Part shown: piece after piece, positions 8,747-18,405 of the stretch
Layout: every line of letters begins with the position of its first letter
Position numbering within the stretch: the first letter of the stretch is position 1
Origin: an uncultured Chloroflexota bacterium
Lineage (GTDB): Bacteria > Chloroflexota > Chloroflexia > Thermomicrobiales > CFX8
DNA length: 46,218 nucleotides
Assembly: GCA_937870985.1 (NCBI GenBank)
Contig: CALMXF010000407.1
Span: forward strand, 1 to 46,218
Direction: 5' to 3'
Translations under genes and position numbers: made by a program
The notes under the pieces: model-generated
What the model was told of the DNA's origin: nothing
Databases searched by the model: none
Seen by the model: only the letters and a program-made list of their open reading frames with translations

Positions 8747-9138
8747 ACACGCCCGGTTCTCTACGCCGGCTAGCGGTGATGGGCGTTCTTGCCTGGATGA
8801 TCCTGATTTTCGCACTCTCATCGAGGAGCACACTCCCGACGACCGGAGGGCTGCCGGCCAACGTCGCCGCTATCATTGGCCATCTTGTTGCCTATGCGGT
8901 GCTGGCCGCGCTGATCCGCCTCGCAATACGCGGATTCGAGCCCGACTTCCGCGCTGATTTGATCTCGGTTACTCTCGCGGCGCTGTATGGGCTGAGCGAC
9001 GAATTCCACCAGTCCTTCGTCCCGGGCCGCGACGCCAGCGTCTTCGACGTCCTCGTCGACATCGCGGGGGCATCGCTCGGCGTAACAATCACAAATCTGA
9101 TGGGAAGCTTCTGGCGTCGACCAGGCAGGGAATCATGA
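8743..9138 (+). CDS. VanZ-like membrane protein
   Basis: The 131-residue protein has four predicted membrane helices and the typical VanZ features: an early FALSSR segment, a GH-L-AY helix (IIGHLVAYAVLAALIR), the LSDEFHQSFVPGRDASVFDVLVDIAGASLG block and no catalytic domain. VanZ-family proteins are associated with teicoplanin resistance in enterococci but are widespread in ordinary genomes, where their role is unclear. The conserved Asp-Glu-x-x-Gln and Gly-Arg-x-x-x-x-x-D residues are all present. It overlaps both neighbours by 4 bp, which suggests co-translation with two glycosyltransferases and a role in surface polymer handling (inference). Confidence 0.85.
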   Translation: MNTPGSLRRLAVMGVLAWMILIFALSSRSTLPTTGGLPANVAAIIGHLVAYAVLAALIRLAIRGFEPDFRADLISVTLAALYGLSDEFHQSFVPGRDASVFDVLVDIAGASLGVTITNLMGSFWRRPGRES

Positions 9139-10571
9139 TGGCGCAGGACCGGAGAGCACTGATCCTCGTCACAGCGATGGCCGCCATCTTTTTCGCCGCG
9201 TTCGTCCCACGCTTCGTGGCACGACTCGATCCGCTGACCGGTGATGAGCCGTTCTATGTGATGACCGCAATCAGCATCGTTCGCGATCGTGACCTCGACG
9301 AGTCGAACAACTACGCTCAACGTGATTTCGATGAGTTCTATCCCGCCGACCCGCTTCCGAGTGACTGGCAGGGTTGGGGCGGATTTCCGCGCACGCTACC
9401 GCCGCACCCAGCGCAGTCGGTGCTTCCCGGGCTTCACACGAAGCACGGGCTTGGGCTTTCATTTCTGATCGCTGTGCCATACGCGTTCGCCGGGCGTATT
9501 GGCGCGATGGCCGTCATTATCATCGCCGCAGCGTTGCTAACGGGGCAGATGTATCTCCTCGCTCGGGAGGCTGGCAGCGGCATTCGCCTGGCGGGGGCGA
9601 TCGCGTTAGCGCTCGCGGTTAGCCTGCCGATTGCGCCATACGCGTTGCTGATCTTCCCAGAGATTCCGGCCGCGCTCATCCTCGTCTATGCCGTCCGACG
9701 CCTGAGTCGAGATGAGAATCGAGTCTGGCAGTGGTTGCTAACGGGGGTTGCGGTTGGATTCCTGCCCTGGCTCCATCAACGCTTCGCCCCGACTGCCGCG
9801 GTTCTCGGCATCGTGTTGTTCTGGCGATGGTGGCGGTCGCGCAAGCTCGCGGCGGGCATCGCCTGTCTGCTTGTCGGTATCGGGGCGGCAACCCTGATCT
9901 ATTACAATTGGTGGCTGTACCACTCACCGGTGCAGAATGTGGCCGACCATGCCGGGTTTTCCTCAGCAACGGGGACCGTCAACGGGCTGTTCGGACTGCT
10001 GCTCGACGCGCAGTGGGGGCTGATCATCAATGCGCCGATATACATCGTTGCGATCGCCGGGCTTCCGCGCTGGCTGAAGATCGATCGGAATCGCGGGCTG
10101 TTGGCGATAGCGGCGATCACGCCGTATCTGCTGGAGGTCGGCGCATATCGGGTCTGGTGGGGAGAGTGGGGCCCGGCGGCCCGCTACCTCGTCCCAGTCG
10201 CGCCACTTGCCGCGGCGACGCTAGGCGCGGTGCTTGCGACCAGCGGATGGTCGGTGCGCGCCATTGTTGGCGGAACATGGCTCATTGGGGCGCTATTGAC
10301 GCTCGTTGGCTTCGCCGATCCCCAGCGCTTCTATCACCAACCGGACGGTGCGAACAATCTGGTGACTCGGGTTGGAGAGATCGTCGGACTCGACGTTGCC
10401 GGCCATCTTGTGTCGTTTCAGCCGTACGCAATCTCGCCTGTCCTGGACAGGGTCATGGCGGGGCTCATTCTTCTTCTGGCCTTCTGGATCACGACAGCGA
10501 TCATCTATATTCCACCGAAGATCGGCCAGCCGAGTGATCCAGCCCACGATGCCGCTACACTAGAGTCGTGA
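9135..10571 (+). CDS. Multi-pass GT-C type glycosyltransferase (PMT/ArnT-like)
   Basis: The 478-residue integral membrane protein has about eleven hydrophobic helices. After the first helix it carries an acidic extracytoplasmic loop with LTGDEPFYVM, the Asp-Glu type signature of GT-C enzymes that use lipid-linked sugar donors (mannosyl- and arabinosyltransferases, PMT/ArnT superfamily). The early loop also contains HPAQSVLPGLHTKHG. Donor and acceptor are unknown. Start is ATG 9135 or 9138, overlapping the VanZ-like gene. Together with the two genes upstream it forms a small operon for decorating or anchoring a surface glycan (inference from context). Confidence 0.75.
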   Translation: MMAQDRRALILVTAMAAIFFAAFVPRFVARLDPLTGDEPFYVMTAISIVRDRDLDESNNYAQRDFDEFYPADPLPSDWQGWGGFPRTLPPHPAQSVLPGLHTKHGLGLSFLIAVPYAFAGRIGAMAVIIIAAALLTGQMYLLAREAGSGIRLAGAIALALAVSLPIAPYALLIFPEIPAALILVYAVRRLSRDENRVWQWLLTGVAVGFLPWLHQRFAPTAAVLGIVLFWRWWRSRKLAAGIACLLVGIGAATLIYYNWWLYHSPVQNVADHAGFSSATGTVNGLFGLLLDAQWGLIINAPIYIVAIAGLPRWLKIDRNRGLLAIAAITPYLLEVGAYRVWWGEWGPAARYLVPVAPLAAATLGAVLATSGWSVRAIVGGTWLIGALLTLVGFADPQRFYHQPDGANNLVTRVGEIVGLDVAGHLVSFQPYAISPVLDRVMAGLILLLAFWITTAIIYIPPKIGQPSDPAHDAATLES

Positions 10572-10605
10572 CGAGGAGCGTGAACGACGAGAAGGTAGAT
10601 GGTCG

Positions 10606-11166
10606 ATGTTTGAGCTACTAACCGGGCTCGGGCTAGCGATGCCGGCCGGCTTGAATGCATACATTCCGATTCTCGCGATCGCGCTGGCCGACCGATATAC
10701 CGGACTGATTCAACTCGCCGCGCCCTATAATGTCATCGCATCCCCATGGGCAATTGCGATCATTTCGGTGCTCCTTGGGATCGAGATCATTGCCGACAAA
10801 ATCCCGATCGTCGACCACATCAATGATCTGTTTCAGTCGTTCATCAGGCCGGCTGCCGGAGCGTTGCTCGTCATGGCCAGCACCGACGCCGTCCACAGGA
10901 TCAACCCGATCCTGGCGATGATCCTCGGCCTCTTCGTTGCGGGCGGCGTGCACATCACCAAGTCAACATTCCGGCCGATCGTGACCGCCACTACCGGAGG
11001 AGTCGGGAACCCGATAGTCAGCGCAGCCGAGGATGGCACGGCAATCTGCCTGAGCGTGCTCGCGCTGGTTGCGCCGATTCTCATCGTTCTCGTGATCGTC
11101 GCCGTCGCCGGCTTCGCGTTCGTGATGATTCGACGCCGATATGCACGACGTGCTTCGCTTATCTGA
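10606..11166 (+). CDS. DUF4126 membrane protein
   Basis: The 186-residue protein has about four to five membrane helices and begins LLTGLGLAMPAGLNAYIPILAI, the diagnostic glycine-rich first block of DUF4126. The later motifs (D-PIVDHIND, RPAAGALL and a GG-VH-TKSTFRP segment) also fit. Function is unknown for the family; helical repeats with small residues suggest a carrier or channel, but this is not established. It lies 34 bp after the GT-C gene on the same strand and could be transcribed with it. Its final segment is positively charged (RRRYARR), consistent with a cytoplasmic C-terminus. Confidence 0.75.
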   Translation: MFELLTGLGLAMPAGLNAYIPILAIALADRYTGLIQLAAPYNVIASPWAIAIISVLLGIEIIADKIPIVDHINDLFQSFIRPAAGALLVMASTDAVHRINPILAMILGLFVAGGVHITKSTFRPIVTATTGGVGNPIVSAAEDGTAICLSVLALVAPILIVLVIVAVAGFAFVMIRRRYARRASLI

Positions 11167-11177
11167 AGCAGACAGAC

Positions 11178-11214
11178 TTGCGTCGTACCGACTCATGGTT
11201 TATCATAACCATGA
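11178..11214 (+). promoter_or_regulatory. dnaJ-like gene promoter with palindrome over the -10
   Basis: TTGCGT (11178-11183) and TATCAT (11201-11206) have 17 bp spacing. The -10 is the loop of a perfect inverted repeat, TCATGGTT (11193-11200) and AACCATGA (11207-11214). This geometry is typical of a repressor operator. It is not the CIRCE element of HrcA (TTAGCACTC-N9-GAGTGCTAA). The regulator is unknown. Confidence 0.6.
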
Positions 11215-11256
11215 CGTAGGTGTGAGTGAGTGTTCAGCCGAATCGGGGCACCTCAA

Positions 11257-12291
11257 ATGCAATTTCAGGACTACTATTCTCTCCTCGGTATCGGGCGCAA
11301 GGCAAGCGACGCCGAGATCAAGAAGGCATATCGGGAGAAGGCGCGCCGACTTCATCCGGACGTAAACAAGGCCCCAGACGCTGAAGAGAAGTTCAAGGCG
11401 GTCAATGAGGCCTATCAGGTGCTATCCGACGCCGACAAGCGCGCGCGCTACGATCAGTTCGGCGCCGACTGGGAACGCTACCAGGCAACAAGCGACTCGA
11501 ACGCCGGCCCGGGTGATTTCAGTCAGTGGGTCTCGCAGCAGTCCGGCGGCCCCAGCGGCGCCCGCGTTGAATACCGAACCAATGGCGGTGAGGGGTTTTC
11601 CGACTTCTTCGAGACGCTATTCGGCAGTCAGAAGGGCCGGCAGCGCCGACGCGCCCGGACGCCTCGGCGCGGAGAAGACCATGAATACACTGTCGAGGTG
11701 CCGCTCCGAGACGCGTTCACCGGCACATCCCGCACCTTCGAGATCCAGATACCCGAGCCATGTCTGGAATGCAACGGCACTGGCGCCACCCACGGCCAGA
11801 TCTGCCTCATCTGCGAAGGAACTGGAACTGTCGCACGCCGGTCACGCATCGAGGTCACGATTCCGGCCGGTATTCGGGAAGGTCAGCGGGTCCGCGTGGC
11901 CGGCAAGGGTTCGCCAGGGGGCGACGGTGGACCCGCAGGTGATGTGTACTTGCGCGTCAAGGTCGTTTCGGACGAGCAGTTCTCGCTCGATGGGAACGAT
12001 CTTCGAGCCGATGTCGATATCCCGTTGTATACCGCGGTTCTCGGCGGCGAGGCCATCGTCAGGACGTTGACCGGCAAGGTTGCGCTAACGATTCCTTCCC
12101 AGTCGAAGAATGGGAAGATGTTCCGTCTACGCGGACAAGGCTGGCCGACGGCGATCGGGTCCAGTGAGCGAGGCGATCTCTTCGCCCGCATACGCGTCGT
12201 TCTTCCAGCAAACCTCGGCGAGGAGGAGCTATCGTTGTTCGAAAAGCTCCGTGACATGCGCGAGCCGGAGAAGACTGCGCCAGTCGCGTGA
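11257..12291 (+). CDS. DnaJ/CbpA-like co-chaperone with a half zinc finger
   Basis: This Hsp40 co-chaperone should stimulate DnaK ATPase and deliver substrates. The 344-residue product has a J domain (about 5-68) with the essential H33-P34-D35 tripeptide, a Gly/Ser-rich linker with DFSQW and [10 protein letters not shown], then two beta-barrel client domains. Canonical DnaJ has four CxxCxGxG repeats. Here there are only two: C169/C172 (CLECNGTG) and C183/C186 (CLICEGTG). CbpA has none, so this is an intermediate form able to bind one zinc. ATG 11257 is chosen since the J domain begins directly after it; the longer reading from 11230 is less likely. It is transcribed from the palindrome-overlapped promoter just upstream. 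Confidence 0.88.
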   Translation: MQFQDYYSLLGIGRKASDAEIKKAYREKARRLHPDVNKAPDAEEKFKAVNEAYQVLSDADKRARYDQFGADWERYQATSDSNAGPGDFSQWVSQQSGGPSGARVEYRTNGGEGFSDFFETLFGSQKGRQRRRARTPRRGEDHEYTVEVPLRDAFTGTSRTFEIQIPEPCLECNGTGATHGQICLICEGTGTVARRSRIEVTIPAGIREGQRVRVAGKGSPGGDGGPAGDVYLRVKVVSDEQFSLDGNDLRADVDIPLYTAVLGGEAIVRTLTGKVALTIPSQSKNGKMFRLRGQGWPTAIGSSERGDLFARIRVVLPANLGEEELSLFEKLRDMREPEKTAPVA

Positions 12292-12317
12292 TATCATACG
12301 CGGTTGGCGGGCGAACG

Positions 12318-12340
12318 AAATCAGCCCGCGTCTTAGCGCG
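12318..12340 (+). other. Small hairpin in the purA leader
   Basis: GCGGGC and GCCCGC are 6-bp complementary arms separated by about 11 nt, within the 79-bp gap between the dnaJ-like gene and purA. No U-tract follows. It could be a weak terminator or part of a leader. Coordinates are approximate. Confidence 0.25.
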
Positions 12341-12370
12341 CCTGCGTCGATTCTCTGAGGGGCGGGATAT

Positions 12371-13654
12371 ATGCCGGTAGCAATCGTGCTCGGTGGCCAA
12401 TGGGGTGACGAAGGCAAGGGCAAGATCATCGATGCGCTGGCGTCCAGCGTAGATGTTGTGGTTCGCGCCAACGGCAGCGCGAACGCGGGACATACCGTCG
12501 TCACCGACCGGGGAGTATTCAAGTTCCACCTGATTCCCTCAGGCATCCTTCATCCCGATTGCACCTGTGTCATCGGCGCCGGAGTTGCGCTCGACCCGGC
12601 GATTTTGCTGCAGGAACTTGACGACATGCACGCCCGTGGAGTTGACACCTCGCACCTTCGCGTCTCATCCCGTTGCCACCTGATCATGCCCTATCACCCG
12701 ATTCAGGACCGGCTCGAAGAATCCAGCCGCGGCGCAAATACCATCGGAACCACTCAGCGGGGCAACGGACCGTGTTACGCGGATAAGGCCGCGCGGCGCG
12801 GGATCCGTGCCGCCGATATTCTCGATCCCGAGTATCTTGTCCGCCGGCTTGAGCCTGTATTGGCCGAGAAGAATGCGCTCCTTGGCGCGCTCTATGGACA
12901 CCCGCCGTTCGACCTGGAAGAGATGGCCGAACAATTCGCCGCGTACGGCGAGCGGTTGGCGCCATATATCGGTGATGTCGAGGTCGAGATCCAGGATGCG
13001 ATCGACGCTGGCCGCAACGTCATGATCGAGGGCGCTCAGGCGGCGATGCTAGACATCGACTACGGCACCTATCCATACGTTACGTCATCGTCCCCGACAG
13101 CGGCGGGGGTCTGCCAGGGGGCGGGAGTCGCGCCCACTCAGATCGACCGCGTGATCGGCGTCTACAAGGCGTACTCCACGCGGGTCGGCGCTGGCGCGTT
13201 TCCGACCGAGCTCTTCGACGACACCGGCGATATGCTGCGCTCGCGCGGCGTCGAGTTCGGCACAACCACCGGGCGACCACGCCGGACGGGTTGGTTCGAC
13301 GCGGTCCAGGCGCGCTATACGGCACGTCTGAACGGCATCACCGAGATCGCGCTCACGAAGCTCGATGTCCTCGACGGCGTCGACGCGGTTCATGTCTGCG
13401 TCGGGTACGAACTCAACGGGGAGCGTCATGATTCCCCCCCTGCCCGGATCGAAGACTACGAGCAGGTGAAGCCGATCTATGAGGAGTTGGCCGGCTGGGA
13501 AGACGGGGGCAGCGACACAGCGGCGTCTGCCGGCCTGCCCGAGGCGGCCCAGATATATCTGCGGCGGATCGCGGCGCTCGTTGGCGTCCCGATCACCTTC
13601 GTCGGCACCGGCCCACATCGCGACCAGCTCATTCACGCGACCGCGGCGGACTAG
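12371..13654 (+). CDS. purA: Adenylosuccinate synthetase
   Basis: PurA condenses IMP with aspartate using GTP to form adenylosuccinate, the first committed step of AMP synthesis. The 427-residue protein has the normal length. It begins with the P-loop-like GGQWGDEGKGKI (the Asp of GDEGKG is the catalytic base), then NAGHTVV with the catalytic His, the IGTTQRGNGPCYADKAAR block, EGAQAAMLDIDYGTYPYVTSS, and TGRPRRTGW near the GTP/aspartate site. ATG 12371 is preceded by GAGGGGCGGG. It is convergent with gpsA, with only 12 bp between stop codons. Confidence 0.97.
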   Translation: MPVAIVLGGQWGDEGKGKIIDALASSVDVVVRANGSANAGHTVVTDRGVFKFHLIPSGILHPDCTCVIGAGVALDPAILLQELDDMHARGVDTSHLRVSSRCHLIMPYHPIQDRLEESSRGANTIGTTQRGNGPCYADKAARRGIRAADILDPEYLVRRLEPVLAEKNALLGALYGHPPFDLEEMAEQFAAYGERLAPYIGDVEVEIQDAIDAGRNVMIEGAQAAMLDIDYGTYPYVTSSSPTAAGVCQGAGVAPTQIDRVIGVYKAYSTRVGAGAFPTELFDDTGDMLRSRGVEFGTTTGRPRRTGWFDAVQARYTARLNGITEIALTKLDVLDGVDAVHVCVGYELNGERHDSPPARIEDYEQVKPIYEELAGWEDGGSDTAASAGLPEAAQIYLRRIAALVGVPITFVGTGPHRDQLIHATAAD

Positions 13655-13666
13655 GCCCGGTCGGTA

Positions 13667-14677
13667 TCAGTCCAGCTCAGCCCGTTGGTTACGCGTCAGC
13701 AGCACATGGATCGCGTCATCGACCGAGACCTGACCGTCCAGCACCGCGACGATCGCGTCGGCAATTGGTGTCTCTACTCCATATCGCCGACCTAGCTCCG
13801 CCATCGCATACGCGGTCGTCGCCCCCTCGACGACATGGCCGATCCGCTGGCGCGCGTCCTCCATGCTCAGCCCCTCGCTGAGCAGCTGACCGAACGTTCG
13901 GTTGCGGCTGAGCGGGCTCTCGCAGGTCGCAATCAGATCGCCAAGTCCGCTCAATCCGCCGAATGTGAGCGGATTCGCGCCCGCTGCGATGCCCAGCCGT
14001 GTTAGCTCTGCTAGCCCGCGGGTAATGAACGCAGCCTTTGCGTTTTGCCCCATCCGGAGGCCGTCCGACACGCCCGCGCCGAGCGCGATGACGTTCTTCA
14101 GCGCGCCGCCAATCTCGACGCCGATGACGTCCCGGCTCGTGTACACACGAAACCGCGCGGACGAAAGGAGCGATTGCACAGTCTCGGCGGTGAACAATGC
14201 CGCCGACGCAACAACCGCCGAGGCCGGCAGACCTCGCACGATCTCGCCAGAGAGATTCGGCCCGGATAAGATGGCGATTCTCTCAACGGGGATGCCGCCC
14301 ACGTCGGACAGCACTTCGCTGGATCGCGCGAGCGTGTCTCTCTCGAGCCCTTTGCTGCACGACACGACCAGTGTGTTGCCTGCGAGCACAGTCCGAAGCC
14401 GCTGGCTGATTTCACGGACGGCCTGTGTTGGGACGACCACGAACACCACATCCGCATCCTGCGCCGCCATGCGGATATCTGATGTCACGCCAATCGCGGG
14501 CGCGAGTGGCACTCCGGAGAGATACCGCACATTTTCGCCGGCGGCGCGAATGGCGTCAGCTTGTTCCTCGTCGCGCGTCACGAGCCGCACGCTCGCCCCG
14601 ACTGAGTCAAGATGGAGGGCGAGCGTCGTGCCCCACGCGCCAGCTCCGACTACCGCCACTGATGAGGGGTTTGACAT
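13667..14677 (-). CDS. gpsA: Glycerol-3-phosphate dehydrogenase [NAD(P)+]
   Basis: GpsA reduces dihydroxyacetone phosphate to sn-glycerol 3-phosphate, the backbone of phospholipids. The 336-residue product has the N-terminal Rossmann motif [10 protein letters not shown] (11-20), the VVPTQAVRE segment, [16 protein letters not shown], and the catalytic Lys region in [17 protein letters not shown], followed by [15 protein letters not shown] 14677 follows a strong GGAAGGAA site; the longer reading from 14896 would run into the divergent fabZ gene. It diverges from fabZ across 66 bp, so two lipid-precursor genes probably share a promoter region. Confidence 0.96.
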   Translation of the reverse strand: MSNPSSVAVVGAGAWGTTLALHLDSVGASVRLVTRDEEQADAIRAAGENVRYLSGVPLAPAIGVTSDIRMAAQDADVVFVVVPTQAVREISQRLRTVLAGNTLVVSCSKGLERDTLARSSEVLSDVGGIPVERIAILSGPNLSGEIVRGLPASAVVASAALFTAETVQSLLSSARFRVYTSRDVIGVEIGGALKNVIALGAGVSDGLRMGQNAKAAFITRGLAELTRLGIAAGANPLTFGGLSGLGDLIATCESPLSRNRTFGQLLSEGLSMEDARQRIGHVVEGATTAYAMAELGRRYGVETPIADAIVAVLDGQVSVDDAIHVLLTRNQRAELD

Positions 14678-14743
14678 TTCCTTCCAGCGCTTCCTAGACT
14701 CAACCGCGACCACGGTGCAGATCGAACGAAAGGACACAGACAG

Positions 14744-15184
14744 GTGCTGGACACACGCGAGATTCAGGCGATTATCCCCCACCGCTACCCCTTTCTTCTT
14801 GTCGACCGTATTCTCGAGGTCGAATATGGCGTCCGCGCAGTGGGTTTGAAGAATGTCACCGCGAACGAGCCCTTCTTTCAGGGGCATTTTCCCCACTATC
14901 CGGTGATGCCAGGGGTCTTGATCATCGAAGCCCTTGCGCAGGTCGGAGCGGTGGCACTACTCGGCATGGACGAGCATCGCGGCAAGATGGCGTTCTTCGC
15001 GGGTATCGACGGCGTCCGGTTCAAGCGACAGGTGAAGCCCGGCGACGCTCTCCGGCTGGAGGTGGTGATGGGCCGAATGCGTCGTGGGATCGGAACTGGT
15101 TCGGCCGTCGCGACGGTCGATGGTGAGCTCGCGGTCAAAGCGGAGCTGATGTTCGCCGTCGCGGATCTCGACCAGCCCGCATGA
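14744..15184 (+). CDS. fabZ: 3-hydroxyacyl-[ACP] dehydratase FabZ
   Basis: FabZ dehydrates beta-hydroxyacyl-ACP in fatty acid elongation. The 146-residue hot-dog protein has the characteristic [13 protein letters not shown] start, the catalytic His48 in [13 protein letters not shown] and Glu62 in the following helix (IIEALAQ), and [15 protein letters not shown]. The start codon is GTG 14744 after GAAAGGA. It is the first gene of a long operon: its stop overlaps the ATG of the next glycosyltransferase by 4 bp. In diderm bacteria fabZ often sits with lipid A genes; here it sits with GT9 enzymes but no lpx gene is visible. Confidence 0.95.
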   Translation: MLDTREIQAIIPHRYPFLLVDRILEVEYGVRAVGLKNVTANEPFFQGHFPHYPVMPGVLIIEALAQVGAVALLGMDEHRGKMAFFAGIDGVRFKRQVKPGDALRLEVVMGRMRRGIGTGSAVATVDGELAVKAELMFAVADLDQPA

Positions 15185-16191
15185 CCCAGGGGGCAGCCTC
15201 GCCGGCCCGCATCGGTGTTGTGAAGCCGTGCTGTATCGGCGACTGCGTGATGGCGTTGCCAACGCTCGACTCACTCGCCGCGGCGTTCCCGAACGCGGAT
15301 CTGCAGGTGTTCGTCGGTCCGCACTCGCAGCCGATATTCGAAGGGCGCGAACCGTGGACAGTCCGAAGCATCGGCGACCGCATAACCGCGAAGGCCGCTG
15401 GGCGGCAGGCGCTATCGATCCGGGCCGAAGACTTCGATCTGGTTGTCGTGTTGGAACGTTCGCGAATATTGACGTCTGCCTTCGTCGCCCTGGCGGGATG
15501 TCCTGTGGCGGCCGTCACTCGCGTCATGCCCGAAGTTCGTCATGAAAGCGTGGCCTATCTCGACGCGTTGCGCGGATTGGCGATCGAGCCGCTTGTCACG
15601 CAACCTGTTCTCCGGCCGTCTCGACAGGAGGCGGAGATCGCCGATCAGCTGTGTTCTTGCTGGCCTCGCACGGTATTGTTCCATCCAGGTGGCGCAGAGA
15701 ATCCCGGAGCGACCATGCCCGACAAACGGTGGCCGGCGAGCCACTACGTCGCGTTGGCCCGCCTGATCGAGTCCCATGGCTATACCGTGATCTTCTCTGG
15801 CGGCGCGAGCGATCGCGAGCTCGTCAGCCGGATCGTCCAAGACGCCGGATTGCCGAGCGACCGCTCTCTCGCCGGCCAGGTCAGTCTCGGGGGCGCCATC
15901 GCCGTCGCAGCCAGATCGAGCCTGTACGTCGGCGGTGACACTGGCATGAGCCATATCGCCGCGGCGGCTGGGACGCCCGTCGTCGCGATCTTCGGCCCGA
16001 CCAATCCCCGCCGGTACCGACCGATCGGCGATCGAGTGACCGTCGTGGCGCCCGCGGCTTCGTGGACACTCCCCGATGTTGATCTTCGGCGGGCAAGCAG
16101 CGCGACAGTGCCATGCACGAGCGACGTCACGGTTGACCAGGTCTCCGCAGCCTGCCTGGCCATCCTTCCGCCGGGAGGCTCGTCGGAATGA
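15181..16191 (+). CDS. Glycosyltransferase family 9 (heptosyltransferase-like), first copy
   Basis: The 336-residue GT-B protein matches family GT9, whose best-known members are ADP-heptose:LPS heptosyltransferases (WaaC/WaaF). Visible signatures are the N-terminal [15 protein letters not shown] (the phospho-sugar loop of the family), the [16 protein letters not shown] block and the C-terminal donor motif [26 protein letters not shown]. No heptose-synthesis gene is visible in the window, so the donor sugar is unknown. It overlaps fabZ and the next GT9 by 4 bp each. The protein has no membrane segments and should act at the inner face of the membrane. Confidence 0.88.
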   Translation: MTQGAASPARIGVVKPCCIGDCVMALPTLDSLAAAFPNADLQVFVGPHSQPIFEGREPWTVRSIGDRITAKAAGRQALSIRAEDFDLVVVLERSRILTSAFVALAGCPVAAVTRVMPEVRHESVAYLDALRGLAIEPLVTQPVLRPSRQEAEIADQLCSCWPRTVLFHPGGAENPGATMPDKRWPASHYVALARLIESHGYTVIFSGGASDRELVSRIVQDAGLPSDRSLAGQVSLGGAIAVAARSSLYVGGDTGMSHIAAAAGTPVVAIFGPTNPRRYRPIGDRVTVVAPAASWTLPDVDLRRASSATVPCTSDVTVDQVSAACLAILPPGGSSE

Positions 16192-17318
16192 CGACTTTGG
16201 CACACATGATTCGCGACGCGGGGCTTGTCGTTGCAGCCGGAGTATCGCCACGCGCGACGAGCGCTGGCGACACCGTGCTTGTCATGCAGCCGGATCATCT
16301 TGGAGACATCCTCCTGTCGCAGCCGGCGGTCCGCTTGCTCCGGCAGCAATTGCCGGATGTTCGCCTTGTCGCCGTCGTCGGCAGCTGGTCGAGCGACATT
16401 GCACGTATGGCGTGGCCAGTCGACGATATCGTGACAGTCGAATTTCCCGGGTTTACGCGCGCCGCCACCCGTGATCCGAGCGCGCCGTACCGGAAGCTGA
16501 AGTCGGCGGCCAGATCACTGGCTCCCCTGAATGCGGGAATCGCGATCGTCCTGCGCCCGGACGCATGGTGGGCGGCCTGGTTGGGGTCGCTCGTGGCCTC
16601 CGAGGTCATTACGTCGGATGATCCTCGCGCGAGCCGGTTTGCAACTCGTCAGGCACTCCTTGTCGACGACGAGCACGCAGCTCTGCGGGCGGCCAGGATC
16701 GTCGCTGAATGGGTCGGAGGTGAACTGCCTTCGCCGGTGACAGCCCCGCTCTCGATACCACCATGCAAGTCGGCTCGTGACGGCACGACGTCCCTCTTGC
16801 GCGCGGCCGGCATCGACAGCAGTTATGTCGTCATCCATCCGGGTTCCGGCGCCGCTGTCAAGCTCTGGCCGGAGTCTCGCTGGCGGCAGGTGATCGATGC
16901 CTTGCGGAATCAGGGGGTCTCGGTCGTCGTGACCGGCAGCGACGGGGAACGTGATCTCTGCGATCGCATCACCTCGGGCGTCGATGCGGTAAGCCTCGCC
17001 GGCCAGACGAACATCGCGGGACTCCTGGAAATCATGCGCGGAGCAACCCTCGCCATCGGCGCCGACAGCGGGCCGATGCACCTGGCCGTTGCGGCCGGGA
17101 CGCCAACGATCCACCTCTTTGGCCCAAGCGACCCGTGCCGCTACGGCCCATGGGGTGACCCTGTACGTCACAGAATCATCTCGGCTGGCTGGCGATGCCC
17201 GCGGTGCGGCGATCTCAGCCCCGGTCGGCCAGCCGGCTGCGGTTGCATGTTGGCAATCACACCCGAGGCTGTTATCGCCACGATCGACTCGCTGTTGAGC
17301 ACCCATGCGACGGGTTGA
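16188..17318 (+). CDS. Glycosyltransferase family 9, second copy, with Cys cluster
   Basis: The 376-residue GT9-family protein shows the start motif VLVMQPDHLGDILLSQPAVR, the IHPGSGAAVKLWPESRW block and the donor-site motif GADSGPMHLAVAAGTPTIHLFGPSDPCRYGP. Near the C-terminus it has CPRCGD followed by AGCGCM, a four-Cys cluster that could bind a metal; similar Cys patterns occur in the third GT9 here but not the first. Substrate is unknown. It overlaps the preceding GT9 by 4 bp and the next GT4 gene by 14 bp, which indicates strong translational coupling. Confidence 0.88.
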   Translation: MTTLAHMIRDAGLVVAAGVSPRATSAGDTVLVMQPDHLGDILLSQPAVRLLRQQLPDVRLVAVVGSWSSDIARMAWPVDDIVTVEFPGFTRAATRDPSAPYRKLKSAARSLAPLNAGIAIVLRPDAWWAAWLGSLVASEVITSDDPRASRFATRQALLVDDEHAALRAARIVAEWVGGELPSPVTAPLSIPPCKSARDGTTSLLRAAGIDSSYVVIHPGSGAAVKLWPESRWRQVIDALRNQGVSVVVTGSDGERDLCDRITSGVDAVSLAGQTNIAGLLEIMRGATLAIGADSGPMHLAVAAGTPTIHLFGPSDPCRYGPWGDPVRHRIISAGWRCPRCGDLSPGRPAGCGCMLAITPEAVIATIDSLLSTHATG

Positions 17319-18405
17319 CCTCGCGGTTGATGCCAGCCGTTCTGACTCGGCCGAGCGGACCGGAACCGAGTGGTACTCGTTTGAGCTTCTGCGCGCGATG
17401 GCCGCCATCGACGAGCGGCCGGCAATGACGTACTACCATCGCGAGTTCCGGCCGGACTGGCCCTCCGGCTCGCATGTGGATCACGAGCTCATCCGGATGC
17501 CGCGGCTCTGGACTCATGCCGGCCTCTCGCTGCGGATGCTTCGCGACCGGCCGGCGGCGCTCTTTGTTCCATCCCACGTCATCCCGGTCATTCACCCGCG
17601 AGCCTCGATCGCGACGATCCACGACCTCGGTTACCTGCATGAGCCTGAGGCGCACGACCAGGCATCCCGGCTGATGCTCGACCGCACGACTCGCTGGAAC
17701 GGTCGTGTTGCCAGCCGTCTCATCGCAGTCTCCGCCACGACACGTGACGATCTGATTCGTCACTATGGGGTGTGGCCCGGCAAGATTGCGGTCGTCCACT
17801 CCGGCATCGACCACCAGCGATTTCGCCGCCACGATCCATCGGCCACGCTTTCGCACGCCGGAATCACGCGTCCATATCTACTGTTCCTCAGCACAGTTCA
17901 GCCGCGGAAGAACGTCGTCCGTCTTGTCGAAGCATTCGAGCAGCTCGACAATCATGACCTGCATCTCGTTATCGGCGGACGATCGGGCTGGATGAGTGAC
18001 CCGATCGAGCGTCGTCTGAAACAGAGCCCCAGGAGCGACCGCATCATCCGGCTCGGCTATGTTCCCGACGAACTCGTGCCGGCCCTGTATGCGGGCGCGG
18101 CGGCGTTCGTCCATCCGGCGCTCTACGAGGGGTTCGGGCTTGGGATCCTCGAGGCGATGGCCTCCGGCGCGCCAGTCGTAACCAGCAACATCGCCAGCAT
18201 GCCGGAGGTATCGGGCGACGCTGCGATTCTCGTCGACCCGCATGATGTTCGCTCCATCCGCGACGGCATCCTCGCAGCGCTTGATCCTGCGAACCGAGTC
18301 GACCTGGTCGAGCGGGGCGCGCGTCGTGCCGCCGGCTTCACCTGGGAACGAACAGCCCAGCTGACGCTCGACGTGATCGCGGAGGCGCGACGTGGGCGCA
18401 ACTGA
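17305..18405 (+). CDS. Glycosyltransferase family 4
   Basis: The 366-residue GT-B enzyme begins VDLAVDASRSDSAERTGTEWYSF, a glycine/threonine-rich acceptor loop typical of mannosyltransferase-like GT4 proteins. It has IHDLGYLHEPE, ISA-type VSATTRDDLIRHYGV, a VHSGIDHQRF hinge and the donor block ALYEGFGLGILEAMASGAPVVTSN, containing the E-x7-E motif with both Glu residues, then SMPEVSGDAA. Sugar specificity is not readable. It overlaps the flanking GT9 genes by 14 bp on each side. Confidence 0.9.
   Translation: MRRVDLAVDASRSDSAERTGTEWYSFELLRAMAAIDERPAMTYYHREFRPDWPSGSHVDHELIRMPRLWTHAGLSLRMLRDRPAALFVPSHVIPVIHPRASIATIHDLGYLHEPEAHDQASRLMLDRTTRWNGRVASRLIAVSATTRDDLIRHYGVWPGKIAVVHSGIDHQRFRRHDPSATLSHAGITRPYLLFLSTVQPRKNVVRLVEAFEQLDNHDLHLVIGGRSGWMSDPIERRLKQSPRSDRIIRLGYVPDELVPALYAGAAAFVHPALYEGFGLGILEAMASGAPVVTSNIASMPEVSGDAAILVDPHDVRSIRDGILAALDPANRVDLVERGARRAAGFTWERTAQLTLDVIAEARRGRN

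Noticed and set aside
11193-11214. CIRCE/HrcA operator upstream of the dnaJ-like gene
   Set aside because: The palindrome differs from the CIRCE consensus in both arm sequence and spacing.
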